From: an uncultured Anaeroplasmataceae bacterium
GTDB taxonomy: Bacteria; Bacillota_I; Bacilli_A; Acholeplasmatales; Anaeroplasmataceae
Assembly (NCBI GenBank): GCA_934229535.1
Contig: CAKQDS010000002.1
Coordinates: 1 to 64,000 of the forward strand
DNA: 64,000 nt
Direction: 5' to 3'
Below the pieces are notes generated by a model. The model had not been told where the DNA came from and made no database searches. It saw only the letters and a program-made list of their open reading frames with translations. The number at the start of each line of letters is the position of its first letter. Within the stretch, counting starts at the first letter, position 1. The position numbers and the translations under genes are program-made. Positions 27,355 to 36,249 of the stretch are shown in pieces.

Positions 27355-27805
27355 ATTTATCATATTCTCTTTTCAATCTATCATCATTATATAGGTTAAC
27401 ATAAAAATAATCATCTTGTTTAATAATGTTAGATTTAATTAATAACTCAATATAAATTGAATCAAATGTATCATACATATTTGTTTCATCATTTCCTTCA
27501 GGTTCCCTATCAAATGATAAACCCAATTTTTTATATAACATTCCTAAAAAAGGATAAGGATCAGATACTTTAATTTCACTTCCACCATAATTATAGAACC
27601 AAGCCATAAAGCTCCAAGCCTCTCTAGTAGCCTTAACATTATTTATTAAATAATCAAACCATCCATCAAAAACAGATTGATTATCATAATCATTTAATAT
27701 CATTTCAGCTAAATCCAATCTCATATCAGTTTCATCATCTGAACATTCAGAAAGATAATCTAATCCAAATAATATTTCATTATATTTTAAATCATACTTT
27801 TTCAT
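27341..27805 (-). CDS. Uncharacterised acidic protein downstream of the CRISPR array
   Basis: 154 residues, not recognised. Acidic and helical, with no signal peptide and aromatic-rich stretches (WFDYLINNVKATREAWSFMAWFYNYGG). Size, acidity and pairing with another small acidic gene recall polymorphic-toxin immunity proteins, but no toxin gene is adjacent, so this is only an impression. The ATG at 27805 is preferred; an in-frame TTG lies upstream. It starts 14 bases after the preceding gene, in the same direction, and ends in a terminator. The pair may receive read-through from the array. Confidence 0.6.
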   Translation of the reverse strand: MKKYDLKYNEILFGLDYLSECSDDETDMRLDLAEMILNDYDNQSVFDGWFDYLINNVKATREAWSFMAWFYNYGGSEIKVSDPYPFLGMLYKKLGLSFDREPEGNDETNMYDTFDSIYIELLIKSNIIKQDDYFYVNLYNDDRLKREYDKCSIL

Positions 27806-27819
27806 TATACACACCAAAT

Positions 27820-28290
27820 TTACTGATACTTTTTAAACCATTGATAAGAATAAAACACATCATCATCTAAAACTTCTTTTATAAAGATAGAAAATATTAT
27901 TATTCTAAACTCTACATTATCAACTAATTTATAGCCCTTATTTGAAACCCAAACCTCATTCCAATCGTCATATACTAAATCTTTGTCAATAATTTGAGCA
28001 TCATCAATTGAAATTCCAATTTTTATACCATTATCCAAAGAACCTTTATATTCGCCCTCAAATGATATTTGCCATAATATATCAGCTGCAAACCATAATG
28101 TCATATAATCTTTAACATATACCTTTTTCCAAGGCATTTCAGGCTTACATCCTTTATTAGGATCAATTCCCATACTATAAATAATATTATTATCTTTTAA
28201 TACCTTTATAGCATCATTATAATTCATACCTAATTTTATTTTACCTACTCCAACAAATGGAATTACTATTTCATTATCAAAACATTTCAT
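27820..28290 (-). CDS. Uncharacterised protein directly downstream of the CRISPR array
   Basis: 156 residues, not recognised. It opens with VGVGKIKLGMNYNDAIKVLKDN, a pattern common in small proteins that carry a KIxLGMxxxEaxxxL start, followed by a beta-rich part (VYVKDYMTLWFAADILWQISFEGEY). There is no signal peptide. GGGTGATG upstream can serve as ribosome site. It begins 45 bases past the terminal CRISPR repeat, on the same strand as array and cas genes, with no terminator seen between them. Association with defence is from location only. Confidence 0.6.
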   Translation of the reverse strand: MKCFDNEIVIPFVGVGKIKLGMNYNDAIKVLKDNNIIYSMGIDPNKGCKPEMPWKKVYVKDYMTLWFAADILWQISFEGEYKGSLDNGIKIGISIDDAQIIDKDLVYDDWNEVWVSNKGYKLVDNVEFRIIIFSIFIKEVLDDDVFYSYQWFKKYQ

Positions 28291-28335
28291 AAGTCATCAC
28301 CCAAACAAAAAAAATAATTTCCTATTCCTTAAAAC

Positions 28336-29553
28336 TTATTTTTATAATTGTATTTAGCATACCTCGCAAACGAATGGGTACTTTTGCAAGCAAAAACGCT
28401 GGTTCAGTATTAATTGTATTTAGCATACCTCGCAAACGAATGGGCACTTTTGCAAGCAAAAATGCTGTGTTCAGTATTAATTGTATTTAGCATACCTCGC
28501 AAACAAGCTTAATTACACCTTTTCGTATTTCGTAGTTCAGTATTAATTGTATTTAGCATACCTCGCAAACATCTTTGGTAGATTTCTTTGAAAGTCTTCT
28601 GTTCAGTATTAATTGTATTTAGCATACCTCGCAAACACGCTGACCGCTTTACAAGTGACAGCACGTGTTCAGTATTAATTGTATTTAGCATACCTCGCAA
28701 ACTTGATGATGTGTTAGAATATACTAGTAAGAGTTCAGTATTAATTGTATTTAGCATACCTCGCAAACTGAACAATGGAATAAATCAAACGGTTCAGTAT
28801 TAATTGTATTTAGCATACCTCGCAAACAATGTTCTAATCGCTAGAAAATTTGTTATAGTTCAGTATTAATTGTATTTAGCATACCTCGCAAACCAGTTAG
28901 GAGCACGCACTGTTTACTACTCTGTTCAGTATTAATTGTATTTAGCATACCTCGCAAACAAACATTAAGTGGAACACTTCCATTTTTCAGTTCAGTATTA
29001 ATTGTATTTAGCATACCTCGCAAACAGGTATATCATCATTTTTTCAATGAAGAATGTTCAGTATTAATTGTATTTAGCATACCTCGCAAACATGAGGCTG
29101 AGTTATTCGGGGATGGAGAGGGTTCAGTATTAATTGTATTTAGCATACCTCGCAAACTGCAAGAAAGGTCTTGAATAAAGAAATTGAGTTCAGTATTAAT
29201 TGTATTTAGCATACCTCGCAAACCAATTATTTTTTACAGAATTAAAGTAGTCTGTTCAGTATTAATTGTATTTAGCATACCTCGCAAACCAACCAGACAA
29301 TTATAATACCATGCTAGATGTTCAGTATTAATTGTATTTAGCATACCTCGCAAACATCTTCGGTTACAATTGTACAGCAGCCTCTGTTCAGTATTAATTG
29401 TATTTAGCATACCTCGCAAACAAAACGGAATTATTCAAAGTCACAACCAGGGTTCAGTATTAATTGTATTTAGCATACCTCGCAAACTACATGCAAGTAA
29501 GACCAGATTAATTGACAGTTCAGTATTAATTGTATTTAGCATACCTCGCAAAC
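28336..29553 (-). CRISPR. CRISPR array, 19 repeats of 36 bases and 18 spacers (type II-A)
   Basis: In transcribed (minus) sense the repeat starts GTTTGCGAGGTATGCT and ends ATTAATACTGAAC. Repeat starts (plus coordinates): 28336, 28402, 28469, 28535, 28601, 28667, 28733, 28792, 28858, then every 66 bases to 29518. Eighteen copies are identical; the leader-distal one (28336-28371) is degenerate over the nine or so bases at its transcribed 3' end. Spacers are 30 bases except one of 31 (28438-28468) and one of 23 (28769-28791). The two oldest spacers are near-identical. The leader lies on the csn2 side. Confidence 0.98.
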
Positions 29554-29598
29554 TCCAAAACCAATATTTGTAGCTTTTAAGGTATGCTTTTAATACAT
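29554..29598 (-). promoter_or_regulatory. CRISPR leader
   Basis: Only 45 bases separate the csn2 stop from the first repeat. In array sense the leader ends CAAATATTGGTTTTGGA against the repeat; this edge should guide spacer integration. The newest spacer is 29488-29517. Confidence 0.75.
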
Positions 29599-30237
29599 TT
29601 ATATTATACAATAATCACTATCTACTATCAATGATTTAATATTATTTTTACTTTTACACTCAAAATTTAATAATGTTACACCCATAGATTTTATTTCTTT
29701 TTTTAATAGTTCAATTTCATTTTTAGATAAAATTGAAAACAACCCAAACGAAACCACACATTTAATACTTAAAACTGAATTATATATTTTTATAAACTGA
29801 ATAAGCATTGCTAAATAATTATCAAATTCTATTTCACTAAATTTAACATCAATTGAAGCAAAAAACTTATTTAAATCTATTTCATTATTATAATCAATTG
29901 AATAATCAAGGTCAGATGATAAATAATCCATCAATTCCATTAATTTACTTTCAATTTCATTGAAAATCATTTTATTTCCATCATTAAATGAATGATTCAA
30001 TTCCTTATATAAAGCATTTATGAGCTTTTTCTCATTCAAATTAAGATCAAGGGGATTTCTAATAATTAATCCTTTCTTTTCAATGTCAATAATATTATTA
30101 TTCTCACTATAAATTATCTCATCCAATAATTTAAAATAAATATTTCTATAATTAACACTATCTTCTATTGAAATTTCTTCAATAAAATCATCCATCTTTA
30201 CAAGTGAATTAATCGATTTAATAAAAAACTGTTTCAT
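29599..30237 (-). CDS. csn2: CRISPR adaptation protein Csn2
   Basis: 212 residues, short-form Csn2 (family about 220), a ring-forming tetramer that binds DNA ends and works with Cas9, Cas1 and Cas2 in spacer capture. Recognised by the IRNPLDLNLNEKKLINALYKEL segment, the YLSSDLDYSIDYNNEIDL middle and the C-terminal SLIVDSDYC end. Its presence sets the locus as subtype II-A. It overlaps cas2 by four bases (ATGA). Its last codons also contain the array promoter, which should limit sequence drift there. Confidence 0.93.
   Translation of the reverse strand: MKQFFIKSINSLVKMDDFIEEISIEDSVNYRNIYFKLLDEIIYSENNNIIDIEKKGLIIRNPLDLNLNEKKLINALYKELNHSFNDGNKMIFNEIESKLMELMDYLSSDLDYSIDYNNEIDLNKFFASIDVKFSEIEFDNYLAMLIQFIKIYNSVLSIKCVVSFGLFSILSKNEIELLKKEIKSMGVTLLNFECKSKNNIKSLIVDSDYCII
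29603..29631 (-). promoter_or_regulatory. Array promoter embedded in the 3' end of csn2
   Basis: Minus-strand TTGATA (29626-29631), 17 bases, TATAAT (29603-29608). The expected start near 29596 falls a few bases past the csn2 stop. The promoter overlaps the last ten or so codons of csn2. Confidence 0.82.
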
Positions 30238-30554
30238 AATGTTATAATCCTATCATCTGTTGTTATAACATCAGTTTTACTATGTCCTAACAATATTTCC
30301 ATTCCTGCAAATTGTTTTTCTGTAACAGTCAAAGCCATAATATTACCGTTATTTGGAACTTCATTTCTAATTCTATTAATTGTTGAATTTGCTGTTTGCA
30401 TATCAATAGACATTTTAACATAAACTGATTCTTGAATCATATAAAAACCATTAACCTTTAACAATTTCATAAACTTACGATAATTCTTATTGTCTTGTTT
30501 AGTAAGTGTTGGTAAATCAAAAAATAATATTGTTCTCATAAATCTATAGCTCAT
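30234..30554 (-). CDS. cas2: CRISPR-associated endoribonuclease-fold protein Cas2
   Basis: 106 residues. Opens MSYRFMRTILFFDLPT, very like type II-A Cas2 of streptococci, and continues with FYMIQESVYVKM and NGNIMALTVTEKQFAGM. It forms the central dimer of the Cas1-Cas2 integrase. The ATG at 30554 overlaps cas1 by 11 bases; it is kept because the MSYR start is conserved in the subtype. Confidence 0.97.
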   Translation of the reverse strand: MSYRFMRTILFFDLPTLTKQDNKNYRKFMKLLKVNGFYMIQESVYVKMSIDMQTANSTINRIRNEVPNNGNIMALTVTEKQFAGMEILLGHSKTDVITTDDRIITL

Positions 30555-31416
30555 AACTAATAAAACTAATTTTAGATAAATCGCCTGTTTTTAAATATGA
30601 AAATAAATCTTCAACATATAATTTTATAGCATTATCCAAAATAATTACTCTTTCATTATATTTAACATATTCTTTTAACATTTCCGTATATTTTGACTTG
30701 TAAGTATCATCATCAACCATATTATTTATTACATAATAATCCACGTATGGTCTTAATGGTTCCATAAAATCACAACCTAAATTAAAATTATTTGATTCTC
30801 CAATGTGGTGAACGCCAAGTTCAGTCAAATAGCCTAACGATTTAATTTCTCTATTAATTGCTGATAGGATTATGGCATATCCATAATTAAGACATCTATT
30901 AATTAAACAATCATAATCTCTACTAAAATGATTTCCAAATAAAGCGTTAAAGTATACCTTTGCTGCATGTCCTTCACGATGAGATGCATCACCAATTTCT
31001 ACTTCATTAACATAATTCATTAGTTTGTCATAAGCCTCAATTTTATTTGCAAACTGTAAATTTCTAGCTTGATTCTTAATTTTTTCTCTAGTAATATACT
31101 GCCATAATAAATCCTTCGAATCCTGATCAAATGCCATTTGCTCTTTAATTTTTTTATATGAGTAAAAATTATTAAAATAAGGGACCAATTCACCTGTTGG
31201 ATTATGCTTACTATCAGTAAAGATAATTTTAATCTTCTTCTCTAAACATTCAGAAATTAAACTTGTCGTAATTGATACTTGAACTGAATTAATTATTATG
31301 GTTTTAATTTCATCAAGTAACACCTTATGCTCTTCATTACCTTTTCTACACACTAAATAATTAAGAGAATATTCTAATTTACATCTACTTTCAATAACTA
31401 TTGTTCTAAAAGACAC
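30544..31416 (-). CDS. cas1: CRISPR integrase Cas1
   Basis: 290 residues, type II Cas1 that inserts new spacers at the leader edge. Landmarks: IIINSVQVSITTSLISECLEK, the metal-ligand region ASHREGHAAKVYFNALFG, and GVHHIGESNNFNLGCDFMEPLRPYVD. The start is a GTG set directly against the cas9 stop (TAGGTG), with GAGG inside the last cas9 codons as ribosome site, so expression is tied to cas9. Confidence 0.98.
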   Translation of the reverse strand: MSFRTIVIESRCKLEYSLNYLVCRKGNEEHKVLLDEIKTIIINSVQVSITTSLISECLEKKIKIIFTDSKHNPTGELVPYFNNFYSYKKIKEQMAFDQDSKDLLWQYITREKIKNQARNLQFANKIEAYDKLMNYVNEVEIGDASHREGHAAKVYFNALFGNHFSRDYDCLINRCLNYGYAIILSAINREIKSLGYLTELGVHHIGESNNFNLGCDFMEPLRPYVDYYVINNMVDDDTYKSKYTEMLKEYVKYNERVIILDNAIKLYVEDLFSYLKTGDLSKISFISYEL

Positions 31417-34400
31417 CTATTTTACCTCAAATAATACCTTCTTATAATAACCAGTTATAGATTCCGAAATAAATTTCATACCTGATTTCAAATTTTTTGA
31501 TAACATAATCATTCCAGAATTTTTTGAACCATTTATAATAGACAAATCAATAATCTTTCTCTCATTTGTTTTTAAATATTGAAGAAGCTGATTGATTAGA
31601 ATAATTTTATCCTTAAACTTTATCTCTCCATAATCGTTAAATAATTTTAAAATAATATTAGTTGAAGCAAATGAATAAATATCTTTAGAATATAATTTTT
31701 TAATATTTGCTAATAATAAATCTATTTCAATTTTCCTTAATATAACTTCATCACATTTACTATTTCTTGCTGGGGAGACGATAATACATTCTTCATTTTC
31801 TTGCATAATTATTTCTTTCTTAACATTTTCAAGATACTTATCAATTTTTTTTATAGTTGTCATATCGTCAAATGTAAAATAACGATCATTTTTATTTTTT
31901 AGCACGTATCGATCTCCAGTTTTTCCAGTAATGCAATATTTTAGTTTTCCTTCTTGAATAAGAACATTAGCTTTAATATTATCATTCATTATTTCATACT
32001 TACCTTGAACATATCCTTGTGTTTCTAAGTACGCTTTAATTTCTTCAATATCGGTATTATCAATCTTTGTTACAGCCATTCTTGGAATTGCTTCAAGGAT
32101 ATAACTTATCTTATCCTTCTTACCAATATTTTTAATAATTACATATTTACAATAAGAATTTGATGTTATTCCGCCATATTTATCAATGTTTGCTCGTGGT
32201 GATGTTGTTTGAACTGGAACAGTACCTTTTCCTGCTGGTTGAATTGTTACCTTACTTAACATTTCATTTGAGTTATAACATCTAGTTGTTTCATGAATAT
32301 CAAAACGTTCATATAAATCATGTTTGATTTTAGGTATCATTTGGTTTTTATTCCAAATTTCATTATTGTTAAGAATTATCTTATCCCTCTTAAATAATTT
32401 TTCAGGGTTAATGCTCTTACCATCATTCTTCATTCTTTCTACATCAGAATATTTAATAAAATTATTCATTGTATAATATTTATGAAGCATTTCACCAACA
32501 ACAACATTTAAATAAGCATCATGAGCATGATGGAAGTTATTGGCTGTTCTTGATTTTACTAAATCAAACATTTTTCTAAAATCAGAAACATTTTCGCCCT
32601 TAGAATAAATAATCTTTTGTTCATTGATATTTCTATTCTTTGTTGTACCATAAAGCTTTAAAACACTAATTAAGGCTTTAACAGTTTGATTGGTAGAAAC
32701 AAGTTGACGATTAACAAACGAATTTAATTCATCATTTGAAAATTCTTTTTTTGTCAGTCTACGATATTTCTCTTTAGAAATTAAATTAGAATCTAAAAGC
32801 TTCTTATAGAAATCATAAGCTCTAGGATTTAGAAGATTTTCAACCTCAAAAATAAATTTATCACTCTTTCGGTTGTTTGCACCTTTTTTAACTAAAACAC
32901 GATTGCTAATTGAATCATCCTTAATTAAAGATTGTGGATATATATGATCAATATCATATAGATTATTATTTGCTAGGTCTTCAATTTCAATTGGTTCTAA
33001 TGTATACATACATCTTCCAAGCTGAGTAAAATATAGATAAATTAAATCTGAGCGAAGGTTATTTTGATTCTTATCCAATTTTCCCTTCAATTCTTTCATA
33101 TCAATATTATAAGAGGCAGCTATATCCTTGCAATTAGCATATAAATTGCATAAGTTTTTATATCTTGAATTAGTTGGTTTCTTTTCTTGCTTATTAGACC
33201 TTGTACACTCAACATAAAATTCATCAATTGGCCTATTAAAGATCTTTTCAATTTCTTCAATAATTGTATAAGATTGAAATAAGGCTCTTTTGGCATCAGG
33301 AGCAATAATAATATTATCATTTATAAAATCATCAAGACTTTCTGAAAGAGCTTCATTTTCTTTTTTGTTATATTCATCAATAACCTTAAGCATTTGATAT
33401 CTTTCACTATATAAAATTTCTTGAAGATTAAAATTAGTATTACGCATTATTTCAATTATTGTAACATATTCCCCAGTTTCTTGATCCTGACATGTAATAC
33501 CATTTAAAAGTTTCAATGATAATCTTCCATAGCCACTATAATTTAAATCCTTAATTTTTTTGATTACATCCTTATCAAGCTTATAAACATTCTTCAATCT
33601 TTCTTCTAATATGCTCTTGTCTTCGAAGATAGCAATATCACGAATGATATTTTCAATCATTTCTTTGTTTTCATCAAGCTTAGAACCAAAAATTTCTTTG
33701 AATTTTACATATGAAGACATATTGCAAGTTATTTCTGGCCAACTATTCTTTTCAGTTTGAGAAATCTCTACACCATATTCAGCCATTAAAAATTCTGCAA
33801 TATCTTTTTTTGTTGGCATCTTCTTTTTTAAGAAGACATTTTCAAATATTGCTTTTTTAGTTTCAACATCAACTAATGAACCATTAATATTCAACTTATT
33901 TAAGAATGATAAGCAATTATATTCTGAAAATAATAAAGAATATTTAGGGGCACAATAATCATTTTCACCTTTTAAATAAGTACACTTATTTTGCATTCTT
34001 GTAATGAATTTTTCAGCTGTTTCATCTAATTTAACAACTTTATTAAAATTCCAAGGATAAATTCTTTCATTGCTTCGACATACCCATGATTTATCACTCT
34101 TTGTATTTAATGGTCCAACGTAATAAGGAATCTTAAATTTAAATATCTCTATAATTTTTTGAATATTAGTTAAACCATCACTTTCTTCATTTAAGAAAGG
34201 ATAAAATTCTGCTTGAATATTTAATATTTCTTTTAGTTCTTTTAAATGAAGTTGCATTGGAAATGAACCATTTTGATCAGAATTTTGTTTTAATAAGAAT
34301 TCATTATCATCCATTAGGCTTAAAAATCTTTCTTTTTCTTCTTTAGCCTCTTCACAGGTTACCTTATTTAAAATTTGATCTTTTAAATATTTATAAAAAT

Positions 34401-35571
34401 CTTCTCTCTTACAATGCTTAAATCGCTCAATTTTCATACCACAGCTATTAAAACCAACATAAGCTGGATAATTATTAAGCTTTTCATCAACTTTTCTAAA
34501 GCATTCATTGAATTTCTCAGGAATATATTTCCTTACAAAATCCTTTAATTCATCTAATTCTATCTTATGATTATCATAAATTTCAATCATTGCTTTACTA
34601 ATTGTTTCGTTTTTACCTAAAACCTTTAAAACATAATAAAAATCAGTTATTGTTTTAATATTAGGAATATAATCTAATAACGAATTTAGCATTGGATAAT
34701 CTGCTCTTTTTTCATCAATTTCATTTTCTAAGTTTTCGTTATAAAGTTCAATTGAAAATTTTTCAAGCTTTTGACTCTTAACTAAAGAAATAGTATTTAA
34801 AGAAACCTTTTGGCTAGTTATTAAAGGAACTATAACCTCACCAACAAGTGACTTTTTTTCAACCCCAAATAATTTTATTAATGCTTCTTTCTTTGCATTA
34901 ACGCCTTCTCTACCTAGTATAATGCTATCCATCTTAGCAATATCATCTTGAAGATTAATTTCCGCAAAATAAGCTGAGTCATATTCTTCATCATCAGAAT
35001 AATCATTTGATAATTCCTTAAATATCTCATTTATATTATCAATTTCATTTAAAATCGAATTATGATCAGAGCTTTTAAATTCATCACCTTGAGTCAAAAA
35101 ATTACCTCTATGTGACATAATTTGATTAACGGCTAAAAAAATCATTCTAATATCAAACTTTTCATGTTTTGTCATTAAAGCATTTCTTAAATGATAAATC
35201 GTTGGATATTCTTCAAAGAATTCCTTATCAGTATAGCCTGTTGTAAAAAGATTATGAACATTATTATTTCTTTTATCTTCAATTTTATAGAATGAATCAT
35301 CTAATCTTTCAAAAAAAGTCGAATCAATTTTAGCAATTTCCGGTGCAAAAATTTCTCTTATTAATTTAATTCTTTCATTTCTTCTAGCAAGTCTTCTACG
35401 ACTACTTCTATTAGTTCTTCTATCCTTAGCTGCTTTAGATTCCTCAAACATTCTAACGCCCCAAAAGGTAAATGAATTTTTTTTAACAAGATTATTGTTT
35501 TCATCAAGCAAAGCCCATCCTACTGAATTTGTTCCAATATCTAACCCCAATTTTAATTTTTTACTCTCCAT
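31417..35571 (-). CDS. cas9: Type II-A CRISPR effector nuclease Cas9
   Basis: 1384 residues, in the SpCas9 size class (1368). RuvC-I GLDIGTNSVGWAL puts the catalytic Asp at 11; then the Arg-rich bridge helix (RRTNRSSRRRLARRNER); RuvC-II FYVECTRSN near 788; HNH YDIDHIYPQS near 875 with NNRKSDKF after it; RuvC-III NFHHAHDAYLNVVVGEML near 1015. The C-terminal 270 residues are the PAM-interacting part and are the most divergent. All catalytic residues are present, so it should cut both strands. AGAGG precedes the ATG. I see no strong cas9 promoter between it and the tracrRNA gene; transcription may begin within or beyond that gene. Confidence 0.99.
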   Translation of the reverse strand: MESKKLKLGLDIGTNSVGWALLDENNNLVKKNSFTFWGVRMFEESKAAKDRRTNRSSRRRLARRNERIKLIREIFAPEIAKIDSTFFERLDDSFYKIEDKRNNNVHNLFTTGYTDKEFFEEYPTIYHLRNALMTKHEKFDIRMIFLAVNQIMSHRGNFLTQGDEFKSSDHNSILNEIDNINEIFKELSNDYSDDEEYDSAYFAEINLQDDIAKMDSIILGREGVNAKKEALIKLFGVEKKSLVGEVIVPLITSQKVSLNTISLVKSQKLEKFSIELYNENLENEIDEKRADYPMLNSLLDYIPNIKTITDFYYVLKVLGKNETISKAMIEIYDNHKIELDELKDFVRKYIPEKFNECFRKVDEKLNNYPAYVGFNSCGMKIERFKHCKREDFYKYLKDQILNKVTCEEAKEEKERFLSLMDDNEFLLKQNSDQNGSFPMQLHLKELKEILNIQAEFYPFLNEESDGLTNIQKIIEIFKFKIPYYVGPLNTKSDKSWVCRSNERIYPWNFNKVVKLDETAEKFITRMQNKCTYLKGENDYCAPKYSLLFSEYNCLSFLNKLNINGSLVDVETKKAIFENVFLKKKMPTKKDIAEFLMAEYGVEISQTEKNSWPEITCNMSSYVKFKEIFGSKLDENKEMIENIIRDIAIFEDKSILEERLKNVYKLDKDVIKKIKDLNYSGYGRLSLKLLNGITCQDQETGEYVTIIEIMRNTNFNLQEILYSERYQMLKVIDEYNKKENEALSESLDDFINDNIIIAPDAKRALFQSYTIIEEIEKIFNRPIDEFYVECTRSNKQEKKPTNSRYKNLCNLYANCKDIAASYNIDMKELKGKLDKNQNNLRSDLIYLYFTQLGRCMYTLEPIEIEDLANNNLYDIDHIYPQSLIKDDSISNRVLVKKGANNRKSDKFIFEVENLLNPRAYDFYKKLLDSNLISKEKYRRLTKKEFSNDELNSFVNRQLVSTNQTVKALISVLKLYGTTKNRNINEQKIIYSKGENVSDFRKMFDLVKSRTANNFHHAHDAYLNVVVGEMLHKYYTMNNFIKYSDVERMKNDGKSINPEKLFKRDKIILNNNEIWNKNQMIPKIKHDLYERFDIHETTRCYNSNEMLSKVTIQPAGKGTVPVQTTSPRANIDKYGGITSNSYCKYVIIKNIGKKDKISYILEAIPRMAVTKIDNTDIEEIKAYLETQGYVQGKYEIMNDNIKANVLIQEGKLKYCITGKTGDRYVLKNKNDRYFTFDDMTTIKKIDKYLENVKKEIIMQENEECIIVSPARNSKCDEVILRKIEIDLLLANIKKLYSKDIYSFASTNIILKLFNDYGEIKFKDKIILINQLLQYLKTNERKIIDLSIINGSKNSGMIMLSKNLKSGMKFISESITGYYKKVLFEVK

Positions 35572-35595
35572 ATTAATTTTCCTCTTCTTTCTATA

Positions 35596-35624
35596 TTGAC
35601 AATTTAAATTTTTAATGCTAAAAT
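35596..35624 (+). promoter_or_regulatory. tracrRNA promoter
   Basis: TTGACA (35596-35601), 17 bases, TAAAAT with TGC before it (35616-35624). It predicts a start at about 35631, exactly where the anti-repeat begins. Confidence 0.9.
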
Positions 35625-35630
35625 TTATTT

Positions 35631-35702
35631 GTATTTAGCAAACCGAGTGCAAATAAGCATTTTTGCGAAACTTTTAGGTCACGTTGTGTGGCCATTTTTT
35701 TT
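35631..35702 (+). ncRNA. tracrRNA, divergent to cas9
   Basis: About 72 nt. Anti-repeat: GTATTTAGCA (35631-35640) pairs with repeat bases 13-22, CC (35643-35644) with GG at 9-10, and GCAAAT (35649-35654) with GTTTGC at 1-6, leaving the internal bulge Cas9 expects. A small nexus-like hairpin GCA-TTTT-TGC follows (35657-35666). The end is GGTCAC-GTTGT-GTGGCC (35677-35693) plus eight Ts, an intrinsic terminator. Opposite-strand placement upstream of cas9 is as in Streptococcus pyogenes. It has only one hairpin between nexus and T-run, a compact form. Confidence 0.93.
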
Positions 35703-35709
35703 GCTTTAA

Positions 35710-36249
35710 TTAAGTGTTTGCTTTCTTTCTTTTAAGTCTTCGCTCATAATAAAGCTTCCTAGTTAATACACATTCCTTTGTTACATTAAATTTTGCAGCA
35801 AGCATATCTACATCACATTCTCCTAAAATATAGCCTGTAGGAATTAATAATTGCCCTGCAAATTCATCTGCTTGCCATTCCGGATTTTGATATTTAGGGC
35901 ACTCCGAAACATCTTCAAATTCAAAATTTAGAACTTGGCATTGAAAAAAATGAAAAAATTCATGTGCTAAAGTAAAATTAGCTCTAAATTCATTTTTTTC
36001 TAATTCTTCTAAAACAGATTCCTTAACATAAATGAAATTTTCACAAGGATTATATTTGGCAGGAGTATTCTCCTCAAATATTTTATTATCATCCTCTAAA
36101 TATTGAATTGTAAGTAATCCTTCATTATCAAATTTTTCTATTAGCTGCAAAATAGGAAACGGTTTATCTAAAGAAATATTAAATTTGTTTCTTAAATTAT
36201 TAGCGTAGGACTCAATTTCAACTATTTTTAATGGATTAGTTCTTTTCAT
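35710..36249 (-). CDS. ImmA/IrrE-family metallopeptidase
   Basis: 179 residues. The zinc site is TLAHEFFHFFQ (HExxH) with the downstream glutamate in EWQADEFAGQLLIP, as in ImmA of ICEBs1 and IrrE of Deinococcus. These proteases usually cleave a partner XRE repressor when DNA damage or phage signals arise. The gene overlaps its XRE partner by 14 bases. It ends eight bases from the T-run of the oppositely oriented tracrRNA gene, and no minus-strand terminator separates it from cas9, so its transcript could run antisense across tracrRNA. Confidence 0.9.
   Translation of the reverse strand: MKRTNPLKIVEIESYANNLRNKFNISLDKPFPILQLIEKFDNEGLLTIQYLEDDNKIFEENTPAKYNPCENFIYVKESVLEELEKNEFRANFTLAHEFFHFFQCQVLNFEFEDVSECPKYQNPEWQADEFAGQLLIPTGYILGECDVDMLAAKFNVTKECVLTRKLYYERRLKRKKANT

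Noticed and set aside
28372..29517. Self-targeting spacers
   Set aside because: I compared spacers by eye with the window and saw no match; a computed search over the whole genome is needed.
28509..29573. Several 60-90 codon frames on both strands across the repeats
   Set aside because: They are translated CRISPR repeats (the same short peptide recurs every 22 residues), not genes.
35572..35710. A cas9 promoter in the tracrRNA interval
   Set aside because: No minus-strand -35/-10 pair of good quality with 16-18 spacing was found.
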